64,000 bases of DNA from UBA5436 sp050951845 (GTDB taxonomy: Bacteria > Bacillota > Clostridia > Saccharofermentanales > DTU023): positions 186,001 through 250,000 of the forward strand of contig JBMNJV010000006.1 in assembly GCA_050951845.1 (NCBI GenBank). Direction: 5' to 3'. A program made the position numbers and the translations under genes. Shown here piece after piece: positions 1-8,430 of the stretch. The first letter of the stretch is position 1; every line of letters begins with the position of its first letter. The notes beneath the pieces are model-generated. The model was not told the DNA's origin and searched no databases. It worked only from the letters and a program-made list of their open reading frames with translations.

Positions 1-1053
1 AAATTAGCAGCAGGCGAGCCTTATGTTATCAGGCAAAAAATGCCTCTAACCGGCACTACGACATTCCATGATGAGATTTTCGGTGATATCAGTGTAGAAA
101 ACAAAGAACTTGAAGATCAGATTTTAATAAAATCTGACGGTTATCCGACATATAATTTTGCCAATGTAATTGATGATCATGAAATGGAAATTACTCACGT
201 GGTCAGAGGATCAGAGTACCTCTCTTCTACGCCGAAATACAATTTATTATATGAAGCTTTCGGTTGGGAAATACCCAAATATGTCCATTTGCCTTTGATT
301 CTCGGTGAGGACGGTACAAAACTCTCCAAGCGTCATGGAGCGACTACTTTTGAAGAGTTGAGCAAACAAGGCTATCTGACCGAAGCGATTATCAACTATA
401 TCGCATTCTTAGGCTGGGCTCCGAGCAAAGACACGCGTGAAATCTTCAGCTTAAAAGAATTATGCGAAGTGTTTACTATTTCCGGAATCAGTAAATCTCC
501 TGCAACATTCGATTATAACAAGCTTGCTTGGTATAACGAACAATACATTCGCAATATGGATGTCGCAACATTTAAGAATTGGCTTGAACCGGAAGCCAGA
601 GAATTTTTCGGTAACAAAAGCTATGATCCGGATTTGCTCGCTGAAATGTTGCAAAACCGCATCACCAAAAGAACCGATTTACCTGTGATGTTGGATTTTG
701 TTAAAGAACCCGATCCGTTCAATCCGGAAATGTATATTCATAAAAAAAGCAAGCTGACACCCGAACTGGCAGTTCAGGTCTTAGGCATAATTGCTGACCG
801 TATCACCGATTCGGAGATTTACGAACGCGATTACCTTCATGGTTTATTAATGAATCTGGGACCGGAATTGGAATTAAAAACCGGGCAAATCATGAACCCG
901 GTCAGAATTGCCCTTTCCGGCAGGCAAGTAACCCCGGGCGGTTCAATTGAACTTCTGTTGTTGCTGGGAAAAGAAGAATCGCTTAAGCGATTGACAGAAG
1001 CCGTTTATAATCTGACTGAATATCTTGCCGATCAAGATCAAGCAACAAGTTAG
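1..1053 (+). CDS. gltX: Glutamate--tRNA ligase, C-terminal part (5' truncated by window edge)
   Basis: The reading frame is open from base 1, so the gene begins upstream of the window; about 350 C-terminal residues are present. It would charge tRNA-Glu with glutamate in the cytoplasm. The first residues (GEPYVIRQKMP) match the end of the class I catalytic domain, and KLSKRHG near base 325 is the KMSKS-type ATP-binding loop of the GltX family. The remainder is the helical anticodon-binding region. It is followed 131 bp downstream by glnS on the same strand. Whether this GltX is discriminating cannot be judged from this fragment. A tRNA-Glu(UUC) gene also lies in the window. Confidence 0.93.
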   Translation, partial: KLAAGEPYVIRQKMPLTGTTTFHDEIFGDISVENKELEDQILIKSDGYPTYNFANVIDDHEMEITHVVRGSEYLSSTPKYNLLYEAFGWEIPKYVHLPLILGEDGTKLSKRHGATTFEELSKQGYLTEAIINYIAFLGWAPSKDTREIFSLKELCEVFTISGISKSPATFDYNKLAWYNEQYIRNMDVATFKNWLEPEAREFFGNKSYDPDLLAEMLQNRITKRTDLPVMLDFVKEPDPFNPEMYIHKKSKLTPELAVQVLGIIADRITDSEIYERDYLHGLLMNLGPELELKTGQIMNPVRIALSGRQVTPGGSIELLLLLGKEESLKRLTEAVYNLTEYLADQDQATS

Positions 1054-1106
1054 ATTATTTGTTGTAAAGATTAATCATATGGCAGAAATTATTAAATATT
1101 AAGACT

Positions 1107-1134
1107 TTGCTGTTTTTTAATAATATGTTATAAG
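1107..1134 (+). promoter_or_regulatory. Possible promoter of glnS
   Basis: TTGCTG (1107-1112) and TATAAG (1129-1134) are separated by 16 bp, about 50 bp before the glnS start. The -10 is imperfect and the spacing one short of ideal, so this is only a plausible sigma-A promoter in the 131 bp between gltX and glnS. Confidence 0.35.
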
Positions 1135-1184
1135 AGTTGAATGAAAATAGGGTTGCATGAAAATTATCATTTGAGGTGAAATTA

Positions 1185-2888
1185 ATGACTGAATATAAAA
1201 AATCTGTTTTAAAAAATCCCGGTAATATGCCGAATAACTTTATCCATGACTTTATTGATCAGGATCTGGCAAAAGGCGGACAATATGAAGGGCGAACCGT
1301 ACATACCCGCTTTCCGCCCGAACCGAACGGTTATTTACATATCGGTCACGCCAAGGCAATCTACATTGATTTTGCTACAGCCGAAAAATATCAGGGCTTA
1401 TGTAATCTGCGGATGGACGATACCAATCCGATTCGGGAGGATGTTGAATATATTGATGCGATCAAAGAAGATGTGCATTGGTTAGGTTATGACTGGGGAG
1501 ATCGTTTCTATTATGCCTCGGATTATTTTGAAGAAATGTACGGCTATGCAATTGAGCTGATCGAAAAAGGTCTGGCTTATGTTTGTGAATTAACCGCCGA
1601 ACAAATTCGTGAAACGCGGGGTACTTTAACCGAACCTGGTCAGAACAGTCCGTATCGTGATCGTCCGATAGAGGAAAACCTGGATTTGTTCAGTCGCATG
1701 CGAGCCGGTGAATTCGAAGACGGCAGAATGACTCTGCGCGCAAAGATTGATATGAATTCCGGTAACATCAATATGCGTGATCCGGTTATTTATCGTATTG
1801 CTCATGAAACTCATCACCGGACAGGAGATACCTGGTGTATTTATCCGATGTATGACTTTGCCCATCCTTTAGAGGATGCAATTGAAGGCATTACTCACTC
1901 ACTCTGTTCTCTGGAATTTGAAGATCACAGACCATTATACGACTGGTTTATCGAAAATTGCAGTGTTCCCTATATACCGCGTCAAATCGAGTTTGCACGC
2001 TTAAATATTGAATATACCGTAATGAGTAAACGCAAATTACGCAGTCTTGTCGAAGAAGGAATCGTGGACGGCTGGGATGATCCCCGCATGCCGACAATCA
2101 GCGGATTACGACGTCGGGGCTATACACCGCAGGCCATTCGCAATTTCTGTGAAAGAATCGGAATTTCAAAGGTTGATTCATTAGTCAGCCATGATTTTCT
2201 CGAATTCTGCCTGCGTGAAGATTTGAATGACCATGCTCTGCGCGGTTCGGCAGTTTTAGATCCTGTGAAATTAATTATAACCAATTATCCCGAAGATCAA
2301 ACCGAACAAGTCACAGTACAGAACTTCCCTTATAAACCTGAACTCGGTTCACACGAAATGAGCTTCTCGCGCGAAGTTTGGATTGAACGCAACGATTACG
2401 CCGTGGATCCGCCTAAAAAATATCATAGATTATTTAAAGGCAATGAAGTTCGTTTGCGCAGTGCATACATTGTAAAATGCACCGGTCATCTGGAAGATGA
2501 GAATGGCAACATTACTGCCGTATTGGCGGAATATGATCCGGAAAGCCAAGGCGGTAAAGCAGCCGACGGCCGCAAAGTGCGCGGGACAATCCATTGGGTT
2601 GACGTTAATGCCGCAATTGACAGTGAAGTCAGAATTTACGAAAATCTGTTTACAGTTAAAGAACCTGACGTTTCGGCTGCCGACTATCATGAATTAATTA
2701 ATCCTGATTCTTTGCAAATAATTGAACATGCCAAACTTGAGCCTTGGTTATTACAACCGGAATTCCGGGAATCTGCATTCCAATTTATCCGTCAAGGATA
2801 CTTCATTCAAGATAACAAAGATTCTACAACGGAAAAACCTGTATTCAACCGCAGTGTTTCCTTACGCGAAAGTTATAAACCGGAATAA
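1185..2888 (+). CDS. glnS: Glutamine--tRNA ligase
   Basis: Class I aminoacyl-tRNA synthetase that attaches glutamine to tRNA-Gln in the cytoplasm. The 567-residue length fits bacterial GlnS. The HIGH motif is at residues 52-55 within PPEPNGYLHIGHAK, and VMSKRKL near residue 279 is the KMSKS loop. The two beta-barrel anticodon-binding domains follow. ATG 1185 is chosen because GAGGTG lies 6-7 bases upstream; a GTG three codons earlier overlaps that SD and is rejected. Most Bacillota make Gln-tRNA by amidation with GatCAB, so a true GlnS next to gltX is notable. Its TAA (2886-2888) directly abuts the stop codon of the convergent surface-protein gene, with no space for a separate terminator. Confidence 0.97.
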   Translation: MTEYKKSVLKNPGNMPNNFIHDFIDQDLAKGGQYEGRTVHTRFPPEPNGYLHIGHAKAIYIDFATAEKYQGLCNLRMDDTNPIREDVEYIDAIKEDVHWLGYDWGDRFYYASDYFEEMYGYAIELIEKGLAYVCELTAEQIRETRGTLTEPGQNSPYRDRPIEENLDLFSRMRAGEFEDGRMTLRAKIDMNSGNINMRDPVIYRIAHETHHRTGDTWCIYPMYDFAHPLEDAIEGITHSLCSLEFEDHRPLYDWFIENCSVPYIPRQIEFARLNIEYTVMSKRKLRSLVEEGIVDGWDDPRMPTISGLRRRGYTPQAIRNFCERIGISKVDSLVSHDFLEFCLREDLNDHALRGSAVLDPVKLIITNYPEDQTEQVTVQNFPYKPELGSHEMSFSREVWIERNDYAVDPPKKYHRLFKGNEVRLRSAYIVKCTGHLEDENGNITAVLAEYDPESQGGKAADGRKVRGTIHWVDVNAAIDSEVRIYENLFTVKEPDVSAADYHELINPDSLQIIEHAKLEPWLLQPEFRESAFQFIRQGYFIQDNKDSTTEKPVFNRSVSLRESYKPE

Positions 2889-5144
2889 TTATCTTAGAAG
2901 CAAGGAATAAATATACCCGGTTTTTCCCGAATAGGTGAATTTGACCCAGTTGCCCACCAACGTTCCGCTGACTTTTCTGTTGGCAGGTAATGTACCGATT
3001 ACACTGCCATTCGGCGAACTTCTCACATTGACTGCACTTTTGGTATATCCCGTGATCGGGGGTGATGTGGTCGTTGTTAAACCCATTGCCACATAGGCTG
3101 TTTTACCGTTATAGGTGAACTTAAGATAACTTCCTTGAATTGTACCTGTTACAAAAATCGGCATCTTTAACGTTGCGATGATTGTTCCGCCGGGCGCACT
3201 CCTGAGGTTAGAACCTGCCTTTACATAACAGGTTAAGTTAACCGGATCGGCTTGCAGGAGTGAACTATAGATATAACCGGTTTTGCCCGCATAAGTGAAT
3301 CTGACCCAGTTGCCTGTCAAGGTTCCGCTTACTTTACTACCTATTGATAAAGAACCGATTACTCCTCCATTCGGGGCGCTTCTTACGTTGACCTTACTTT
3401 TGACATAGCCCGTAATCGGTTGTGATTGAGTGGTTGTCACACCCAGATGAACATAGGCGGTTTTGCCATTATATGTAAATTTGAGGTAACTGCCTTCAAT
3501 TATACCCGTTACATAGATCGGCATTTTTAACGTTTCGATAATTGTTCCGTCGGGCACACTCCTGATATTTGAACCTGTCTTAATATATCGTGTAACTTGA
3601 ACCGGATCCTTTTGCAATAACGAAGCATACACATAACCGGTTTTTCCGTTATACGTTGTCTCTACCATATTTTTGACAAGTAGACCATTAACTTGATACC
3701 CCATCGGAATTGTATCGATAATTGATCCGCCGGGTTGATCTCTTAAATTTAATATTCCTGTTGCATATCCGGTGATTTCCGGTGAAGAATTTGTAGCTGC
3801 TTCACATATTACATAAGCCGGGTTTCCGTTATAGGTGAACTCAAGCCAGTAATTGTTGTTATTATTGACTACGTTTGTTCCGGTTACATATAATGGGCGC
3901 CAAAGCTTAGTAATTACTGCACCATTGGGTGTCGCGCGAATGTTATAATTCGCTTCGATGTAAAATGTATTTAAATATATCCCGGAGTCAAAACAATGAG
4001 ATCCCACTTCTTCAATGGTCGGATTGGTAATCGGGTCACCTACTTTTAATACAATTGATCCGATACCCTCAGGAATTGTAGCCAGGATCACTGAATTAAA
4101 TATAAAGGCATCTTGCCCGATACTCTCGACACCGTCCGGAATTTTAACGTACGTTAGATTGTTGTGTTTAAATGCTGCAACACCTATACTTGTTATGGAA
4201 TCAGGAATTATTACACCGGTTAAATAATTATATGCAAATGCAGAATACCCTATCTCTGTGACACTGTCCGAAATCCCGATTTCCATGAGATGGTTAAAAT
4301 AAAATGCGAACTCTTCAATTGTTCTGACTCCGTCCGGTATGGTTACACTCTCCAGATTATTAGAATTAAATGCATATTTTCCAATTGTTTCGACTCCCTC
4401 CGGTATCGTTACGCTCTCGAGACTTTTGTCTTGAAATGCATTGTCTCCGATATGCTTAACATCAACTTCATTTATTTTGGGCGGGATATTAACATTCTTG
4501 CTTTCTCCAATGTAACCCGTGATGGTTCCGGTTCCGGGATCAAATAAAAAATCCCCCTCCGGTGTATATTCTCTTGTGCCTCTGCTGTGCTCAGCGTTAT
4601 TCGGTACCGCAACATTATCATCTTGGTCAGCCGGATTATCTGTGACTGCTTCTTCCGCCACTTGTTCCGCTTCAGGCATTCCAACCACTTCTTCAATACC
4701 GGACGATGCATCTCTATCATCAATTTGTTCAAGGATTGATTCCGATGATTCAGGAATTGTTATGGTTGGTTCAGACGTTAATTCAGTTGAATCTGTTTCT
4801 GTTTCTGTTTCTACATCTATTTCTTTTTCTATATCCGTTTCTGTTGCCGATTCATCCGGCATCTCCTGTGATCCATCTGTGAGATCGGTATCGGTTTCAG
4901 ATACTGCTTCATTGTCCGGCAGCTCTACATCATTCTGATCTTCCGTATCGCTTACATCCGGTGTCACTTTTTCGTCCACAGTAATTTGCGGCATTTCTTC
5001 ATCTGCAGCAACTTGATTCGTTTCTTCGTCCGCAGTAACTTCCGTATCAGCCAGAACCTGCTCAGGGACGATTATTAAGGTGCTTAAAATGAGCAAAAAT
5101 ACCAGGATTAATACCCGGATTCTTAAATACAAATTCTTCTTCAT
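2889..5144 (-). CDS. Secreted BspA-type leucine-rich-repeat / SH3-repeat surface protein (paralogue 1)
   Basis: 751 residues. A signal peptide (residues 1-33, MKKNLYLRIRV then a hydrophobic core, cleavage after VLA) is followed by about 160 residues rich in E, D, T, S and V. Residues about 200-365 hold six or seven LRR_5 repeats of 23 residues (IG..AF..N.L..V.IP..V). Residues about 370-751 hold six bacterial SH3 repeats in three A-B doublets: type A has YIKxGSNIRSxPxG, type B has ITGYxKSxVNVRSxPNG. No LPXTG motif or C-terminal membrane anchor is visible, so wall attachment, if any, is probably non-covalent through the SH3 repeats. BspA-type LRR proteins of other bacteria bind host or matrix proteins; the role here is inferred. 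SD AAGGAG precedes ATG 5144. Last gene of the array, abutting glnS tail to tail. Confidence 0.9.
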   Translation of the reverse strand: MKKNLYLRIRVLILVFLLILSTLIIVPEQVLADTEVTADEETNQVAADEEMPQITVDEKVTPDVSDTEDQNDVELPDNEAVSETDTDLTDGSQEMPDESATETDIEKEIDVETETETDSTELTSEPTITIPESSESILEQIDDRDASSGIEEVVGMPEAEQVAEEAVTDNPADQDDNVAVPNNAEHSRGTREYTPEGDFLFDPGTGTITGYIGESKNVNIPPKINEVDVKHIGDNAFQDKSLESVTIPEGVETIGKYAFNSNNLESVTIPDGVRTIEEFAFYFNHLMEIGISDSVTEIGYSAFAYNYLTGVIIPDSITSIGVAAFKHNNLTYVKIPDGVESIGQDAFIFNSVILATIPEGIGSIVLKVGDPITNPTIEEVGSHCFDSGIYLNTFYIEANYNIRATPNGAVITKLWRPLYVTGTNVVNNNNNYWLEFTYNGNPAYVICEAATNSSPEITGYATGILNLRDQPGGSIIDTIPMGYQVNGLLVKNMVETTYNGKTGYVYASLLQKDPVQVTRYIKTGSNIRSVPDGTIIETLKMPIYVTGIIEGSYLKFTYNGKTAYVHLGVTTTQSQPITGYVKSKVNVRSAPNGGVIGSLSIGSKVSGTLTGNWVRFTYAGKTGYIYSSLLQADPVNLTCYVKAGSNLRSAPGGTIIATLKMPIFVTGTIQGSYLKFTYNGKTAYVAMGLTTTTSPPITGYTKSAVNVRSSPNGSVIGTLPANRKVSGTLVGNWVKFTYSGKTGYIYSLLLR

Positions 5145-5427
5145 AAGCTTCTCCTTTATCCTTAGCCCGGATAGTTTAATTTTAAATTACAGAATTGGGA
5201 TTTTGTTTAACAGTTTTTGCATTGTTGCGAAAGTTTAATACGTTAAGCGAACCGCTATATCTTGATTTTGTTTTATAGTTTTTGCATTGTTTCGAAAGGT
5301 CGAAAATTCGGATTGATTTTTCTTTATGACCGTTATTCTGCTTTTGATAGTTTTGATGGTTTTCGTTTCTCAATAGTTAAATTTAAGTGGCGATTAATCT
5401 GAGGGTATTATGATATTTGATATTTAA
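5145..5427 (-). promoter_or_regulatory. Long conserved 5' leader of surface protein paralogue 1
   Basis: About 280 nt lie between the promoter and ATG 5144 without a convincing gene. Sequence resembling AATTCGGATTGATT and ATTTTGTTAAACAG (plus-strand reading) recurs in the leaders of paralogues 2 and 3, so the leader is conserved while mostly non-coding. A small open frame of 63 codons inside it has no start signal or conservation and is not called. Confidence 0.5.
5200..5298. repeat. 34-bp direct repeat, two copies, in a leader
   Basis: A 34-bp unit beginning ATTTTGTTT and ending GCGAAAG or TCGAAAG occurs at 5200-5233 and again at 5265-5298 with few mismatches and a 65-bp offset. Paralogues 2 and 3 carry a single related copy at the same place. 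Confidence 0.7.
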
Positions 5428-5456
5428 ATAATAAAATAAACTATATTCCGGGTCAA
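5428..5456 (-). promoter_or_regulatory. Promoter of surface protein paralogue 1
   Basis: On the minus strand TTGACC (5456-5451), 17 bp, TATTAT (5433-5428). The same pair with identical spacing and nearly identical spacer is found upstream of paralogues 2 and 3, which makes it a strong call for a sigma-A promoter driving each gene separately. Confidence 0.75.
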
Positions 5457-5547
5457 TAAAAGTCAATATAAATTCGAAAATATCAGGTCAAAATATTTTG
5501 CATAACTTATCTTTTAAGTTCTTCGAAATTGGATTATATAAATACTT

Positions 5548-5760
5548 AACTTTATCCTGCTTTTAGTAGATAAGAAATACAGTTTTAACAAATAATTTAT
5601 GTCGTTCCGAAAACAAAAATACAAAAACAGATTTCTCAATCATGCCAAGTCGAAAGAGAAATCTGTTATGTCATAGCAATACAATAAGAAATTTAATTAT
5701 TAACTATAGCTCACTTTAATAGTGAAGCATAGATATACCCGGTTTTGCCTGAATAAGTGA
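5548..5760. repeat. Near-identical 3' flank and gene end, copy 1 (partner 8218-8430)
   Basis: From AACTTTATCCTGC at 5548 through the terminator and into the last codons of paralogue 2, the sequence is almost base-for-base the same as 8218-8430 at the end of paralogue 3. Non-coding and coding bases are equally conserved, pointing to recent duplication or gene conversion rather than selection on protein. Confidence 0.9.
5626..5667 (-). terminator. Rho-independent terminator of surface protein paralogue 2
   Basis: Perfect 12-bp stem AACAGATTTCTC / GAGAAATCTGTT with an 18-nt loop, followed on the minus strand by a T-rich run (TTTTGTATTTTTG). It lies about 45 nt past the stop at 5711. Confidence 0.85.
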
Positions 5761-7867
5761 ATTTGACCCAGTTGCCCACTAAGGTTCCGCTGACTTTTCT
5801 GTTGGCAGGTAATGTACCGATTACACTGCCATTCGGCGAACTTCTCACATTGACTGTACTTTTGGTATATCCCGTGATCGGGGGTGATGTGGTCGTTGTT
5901 AAACCCATTGCCACATAGGCTGTTTTACCTTTATAGGTGAACTTAAGACAACTTCCTTGAATTGTACCAGATACATAGATCGGCATCTTTAATGTTGCGA
6001 TGATTGTTCCGCCGGGCGCACTCCTGATGTTGGAACCGGCCTTTACATAACAGGTTAAGTTAACCGGATCGGCTTGCAGGAGTGAACTATAGACATAACC
6101 GGTTTTGCCCGCATAAGTGAATCTGACCCAGTTACCTGTCAAGGTTCCGCTTACTTTACTACCTATTGATAAAGAACCGATTACTCCTCCATTCGGGGCG
6201 CTTCTTACGTTGACCTTACTTTTGACATAACCGGTAATCGGTTGTGGTGTGACGGTTGTTAAACCTATTGCTACACAAGCATCATCCCCATTATAGCGAA
6301 TATAAAGATAGCTTTCAGTAATATTACCCAGCACATAGATCGGCATCTTTAATGTTGCGATAATTGCTCCGCCGGGCGCACTCCTGATATTTGAACCTGC
6401 CTTAATATATCGTGTTGTCAGTACGGGTAATTCCTGGAGCAATGAGGCAAAAACATAACCTGTCTTACCCTTATATGTTGTCTTTACCATATTCTTAACA
6501 AGTTCACCGTTAACTTCATACCCCATTGGAATTGTACCGATAATTGTTCCGCCGGGTTCATCTCTCAAATTTAATATTCCTGTTGCATATCCGGTGATTT
6601 CCGGTGGTGTATTTGTAGTCGCTCCTATTGCTGCATATGCCGGGTTCCCGTTATAGGTGAACTCAAGCCAGTCAGCGTTATCTCCGGCTATGTTTGTGCC
6701 GGTTACATATAGAGGTCGCCAAAGATAAGTAATTATATCACCGTTGGGTGTCGCGTGAATGTTATAACTAGCTTTGATGTAAAATGTATTTAAATATACC
6801 TCGGGGTCAAAACAATACTGACCTATTTCTTCTATGGTCGGATTGGTAATCGGGTCACCTACATTTAATACAATTGATCCGATACCATCAGGAATTGTAG
6901 CCAGAATTATAGGATTACTCTTAAAGGCATTTTCCCCGATACTCACGACACTGTCCGGAATCACAATCCTTTTAAGTTGGTTGGAAGCAAATGCCTCTGT
7001 TCCTATCATTGAGACTCCGTTTAAAATCGTGACACTTGTGAGTTTGTTGCTCGCAAACGCTGCATGACCTAAACTTGTTACAGAACCGGGGATAATGACA
7101 CTGGTGAACTTATTATTAGAAAATGCATTTTCCCCTATCTCTGTGACACTACCCGGAATTACGATTTCCATGAGAGAGTTATCATGAAATGCCTCGTCTC
7201 CGATTGTTTTGATTCCGTCCGGTATTGTTACACTCTCCAGAGCTTTAGATATAAATACTTTGTCTCCGATATGCTTAACATCAACGCTGTTTATAATGGG
7301 CGGGATATTAACATTCTTGCTTTCTCCAATGTAACCCGTAATGGTTCCGGTTCCGGGATCAAATAAAAAATCCCCCTCCGGTGTATATTCTCTCATACCT
7401 CTGCTTTGCTCAGCGTTACTCGGCACAGCAAGATCGTCATCTTGGTCATCCGGATTGTCTGCAACTGCTTCTTCCGCCACACCTTCCGCTTCAGGCGTTT
7501 CTACCACTTCTTCAATGACGGACGATGTTTCCGTTTCTGTTGCCGATTTATCCGGCATCTCCTGTGATCCATCTTTGACATCAGTATCGACTTCAGATAA
7601 CGCTTCATTGACCGGCAGCTCTGCATCATTCTGATCTTCCGTATCGCTTATATCCGGTATCACTTCTTGGTCTGTATCAACTTGCGGCATTTCTTCAACT
7701 GTAACAACTTGCGTCACTTCTTCGTCTGCAGCGACTTGCGGCGTTTCTTCGTCCGCAGTAACTTCCGTATCAGCCAGAACCTGCCCGGGAGCAATAACAA
7801 AGGTTCCCAGGGCAAGCAATAATACCAGGATGAATGCCTGGATTCTCAAGTGTAGCTTTTTCTTCAT
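5711..7867 (-). CDS. Secreted BspA-type LRR / SH3-repeat surface protein (paralogue 2)
   Basis: 718 residues with the family layout: signal peptide (1-33, cleavage after VLA), acidic T/E/D/V-rich stretch to about 165, LRR_5 repeats about 175-335, and six SH3 repeats in A-B doublets to the C-terminus. The second half is very close to paralogue 1, and the last SH3 repeat plus 3' flank is nearly identical to paralogue 3. One SH3 repeat (YNGDDACVAIG) has drifted where its sisters read YNGKTAYVA. No sorting signal is present. SD AAAGGAG sits before ATG 7867. It has its own promoter and terminator, so it is a single-gene transcript. Confidence 0.9.
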   Translation of the reverse strand: MKKKLHLRIQAFILVLLLALGTFVIAPGQVLADTEVTADEETPQVAADEEVTQVVTVEEMPQVDTDQEVIPDISDTEDQNDAELPVNEALSEVDTDVKDGSQEMPDKSATETETSSVIEEVVETPEAEGVAEEAVADNPDDQDDDLAVPSNAEQSRGMREYTPEGDFLFDPGTGTITGYIGESKNVNIPPIINSVDVKHIGDKVFISKALESVTIPDGIKTIGDEAFHDNSLMEIVIPGSVTEIGENAFSNNKFTSVIIPGSVTSLGHAAFASNKLTSVTILNGVSMIGTEAFASNQLKRIVIPDSVVSIGENAFKSNPIILATIPDGIGSIVLNVGDPITNPTIEEIGQYCFDPEVYLNTFYIKASYNIHATPNGDIITYLWRPLYVTGTNIAGDNADWLEFTYNGNPAYAAIGATTNTPPEITGYATGILNLRDEPGGTIIGTIPMGYEVNGELVKNMVKTTYKGKTGYVFASLLQELPVLTTRYIKAGSNIRSAPGGAIIATLKMPIYVLGNITESYLYIRYNGDDACVAIGLTTVTPQPITGYVKSKVNVRSAPNGGVIGSLSIGSKVSGTLTGNWVRFTYAGKTGYVYSSLLQADPVNLTCYVKAGSNIRSAPGGTIIATLKMPIYVSGTIQGSCLKFTYKGKTAYVAMGLTTTTSPPITGYTKSTVNVRSSPNGSVIGTLPANRKVSGTLVGNWVKFTYSGKTGYIYASLLK

Positions 7868-8084
7868 AAGCTTCTCCTTTATCCTTTACTCCGAATCATA
7901 TGTTTTTGAATCAAATAAAGGTATTTTGTTAAACAGTTTTGCATCATTTCGACAAGTCATAAATTCGGATTGATTATACTTTATGACCGTCATTCTGCTT
8001 TTGATTGTTTGATAATTTTCGTTTCTCTAAAGTAAAATTTAAGTTACCATTAAGTCTGATGGTATTCATATATTTGCTATTTAA
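7868..8084 (-). promoter_or_regulatory. Conserved 5' leader of surface protein paralogue 2
   Basis: About 215 nt between the promoter and ATG 7867 carry the shared leader blocks (TTTTGTTAAACAG, AATTCGGATTGATT, TGACCGT on the plus strand) and no supported gene. Confidence 0.5.
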
Positions 8085-8113
8085 ATAATAAAATAAACAA
8101 TATTCCGGGTCAA
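8085..8113 (-). promoter_or_regulatory. Promoter of surface protein paralogue 2
   Basis: TTGACC (8113-8108), 17 bp, TATTAT (8090-8085) on the minus strand, the same arrangement as the promoters at 5428 and 10961. Confidence 0.75.
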
Positions 8114-8217
8114 TAAAAGTCAATATAAATTCGAAACAATCAGGTTATAATACGATGTTATAATTTTTTGACATAACTCATCTCAGTTGTTCCGATTTGT
8201 ATCAGATAAGAAGTCAT

Positions 8218-8430
8218 AACTTTATCCTGCTTTTAGCAGATAAGAAATACAGTTTTAACAAATAATTTATGTCGTTCCGAAAACAAAAATACAAAAACAG
8301 ATTTCTCAATCATGCCAAGTCGAAAGAGAAATCTGTTATGTCATAGCAATACAATAAGAAATTTAATTATTAACTATAGCTCACTTTAATAGTGAAGCAT
8401 TGATATACCCGGTTTTGCCCGAATAGGTGA
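8218..8430. repeat. Near-identical 3' flank and gene end, copy 2 (partner 5548-5760)
   Basis: Second copy of the block described at 5548-5760, covering the terminator and the last codons of paralogue 3. Confidence 0.9.
8296..8337 (-). terminator. Rho-independent terminator of surface protein paralogue 3
   Basis: Same 12-bp stem and loop as at 5626-5667, followed on the minus strand by a T-rich run; about 45 nt past the stop at 8381. Confidence 0.85.

Noticed and set aside
4519..4938. Serine/valine-rich open frame antisense to the acidic part of surface protein 1 (similar ones near 7341, 10377, 14081 and 16984)
   Set aside because: A by-product of acidic low-complexity codons on the other strand; no SD, no domain, and it recurs wherever the acidic stretch occurs.
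5182..5373. 63-codon open frame on the minus strand in the leader of paralogue 1
   Set aside because: No SD, basic low-complexity product caused by the internal leader duplication, and no counterpart in the other leaders.
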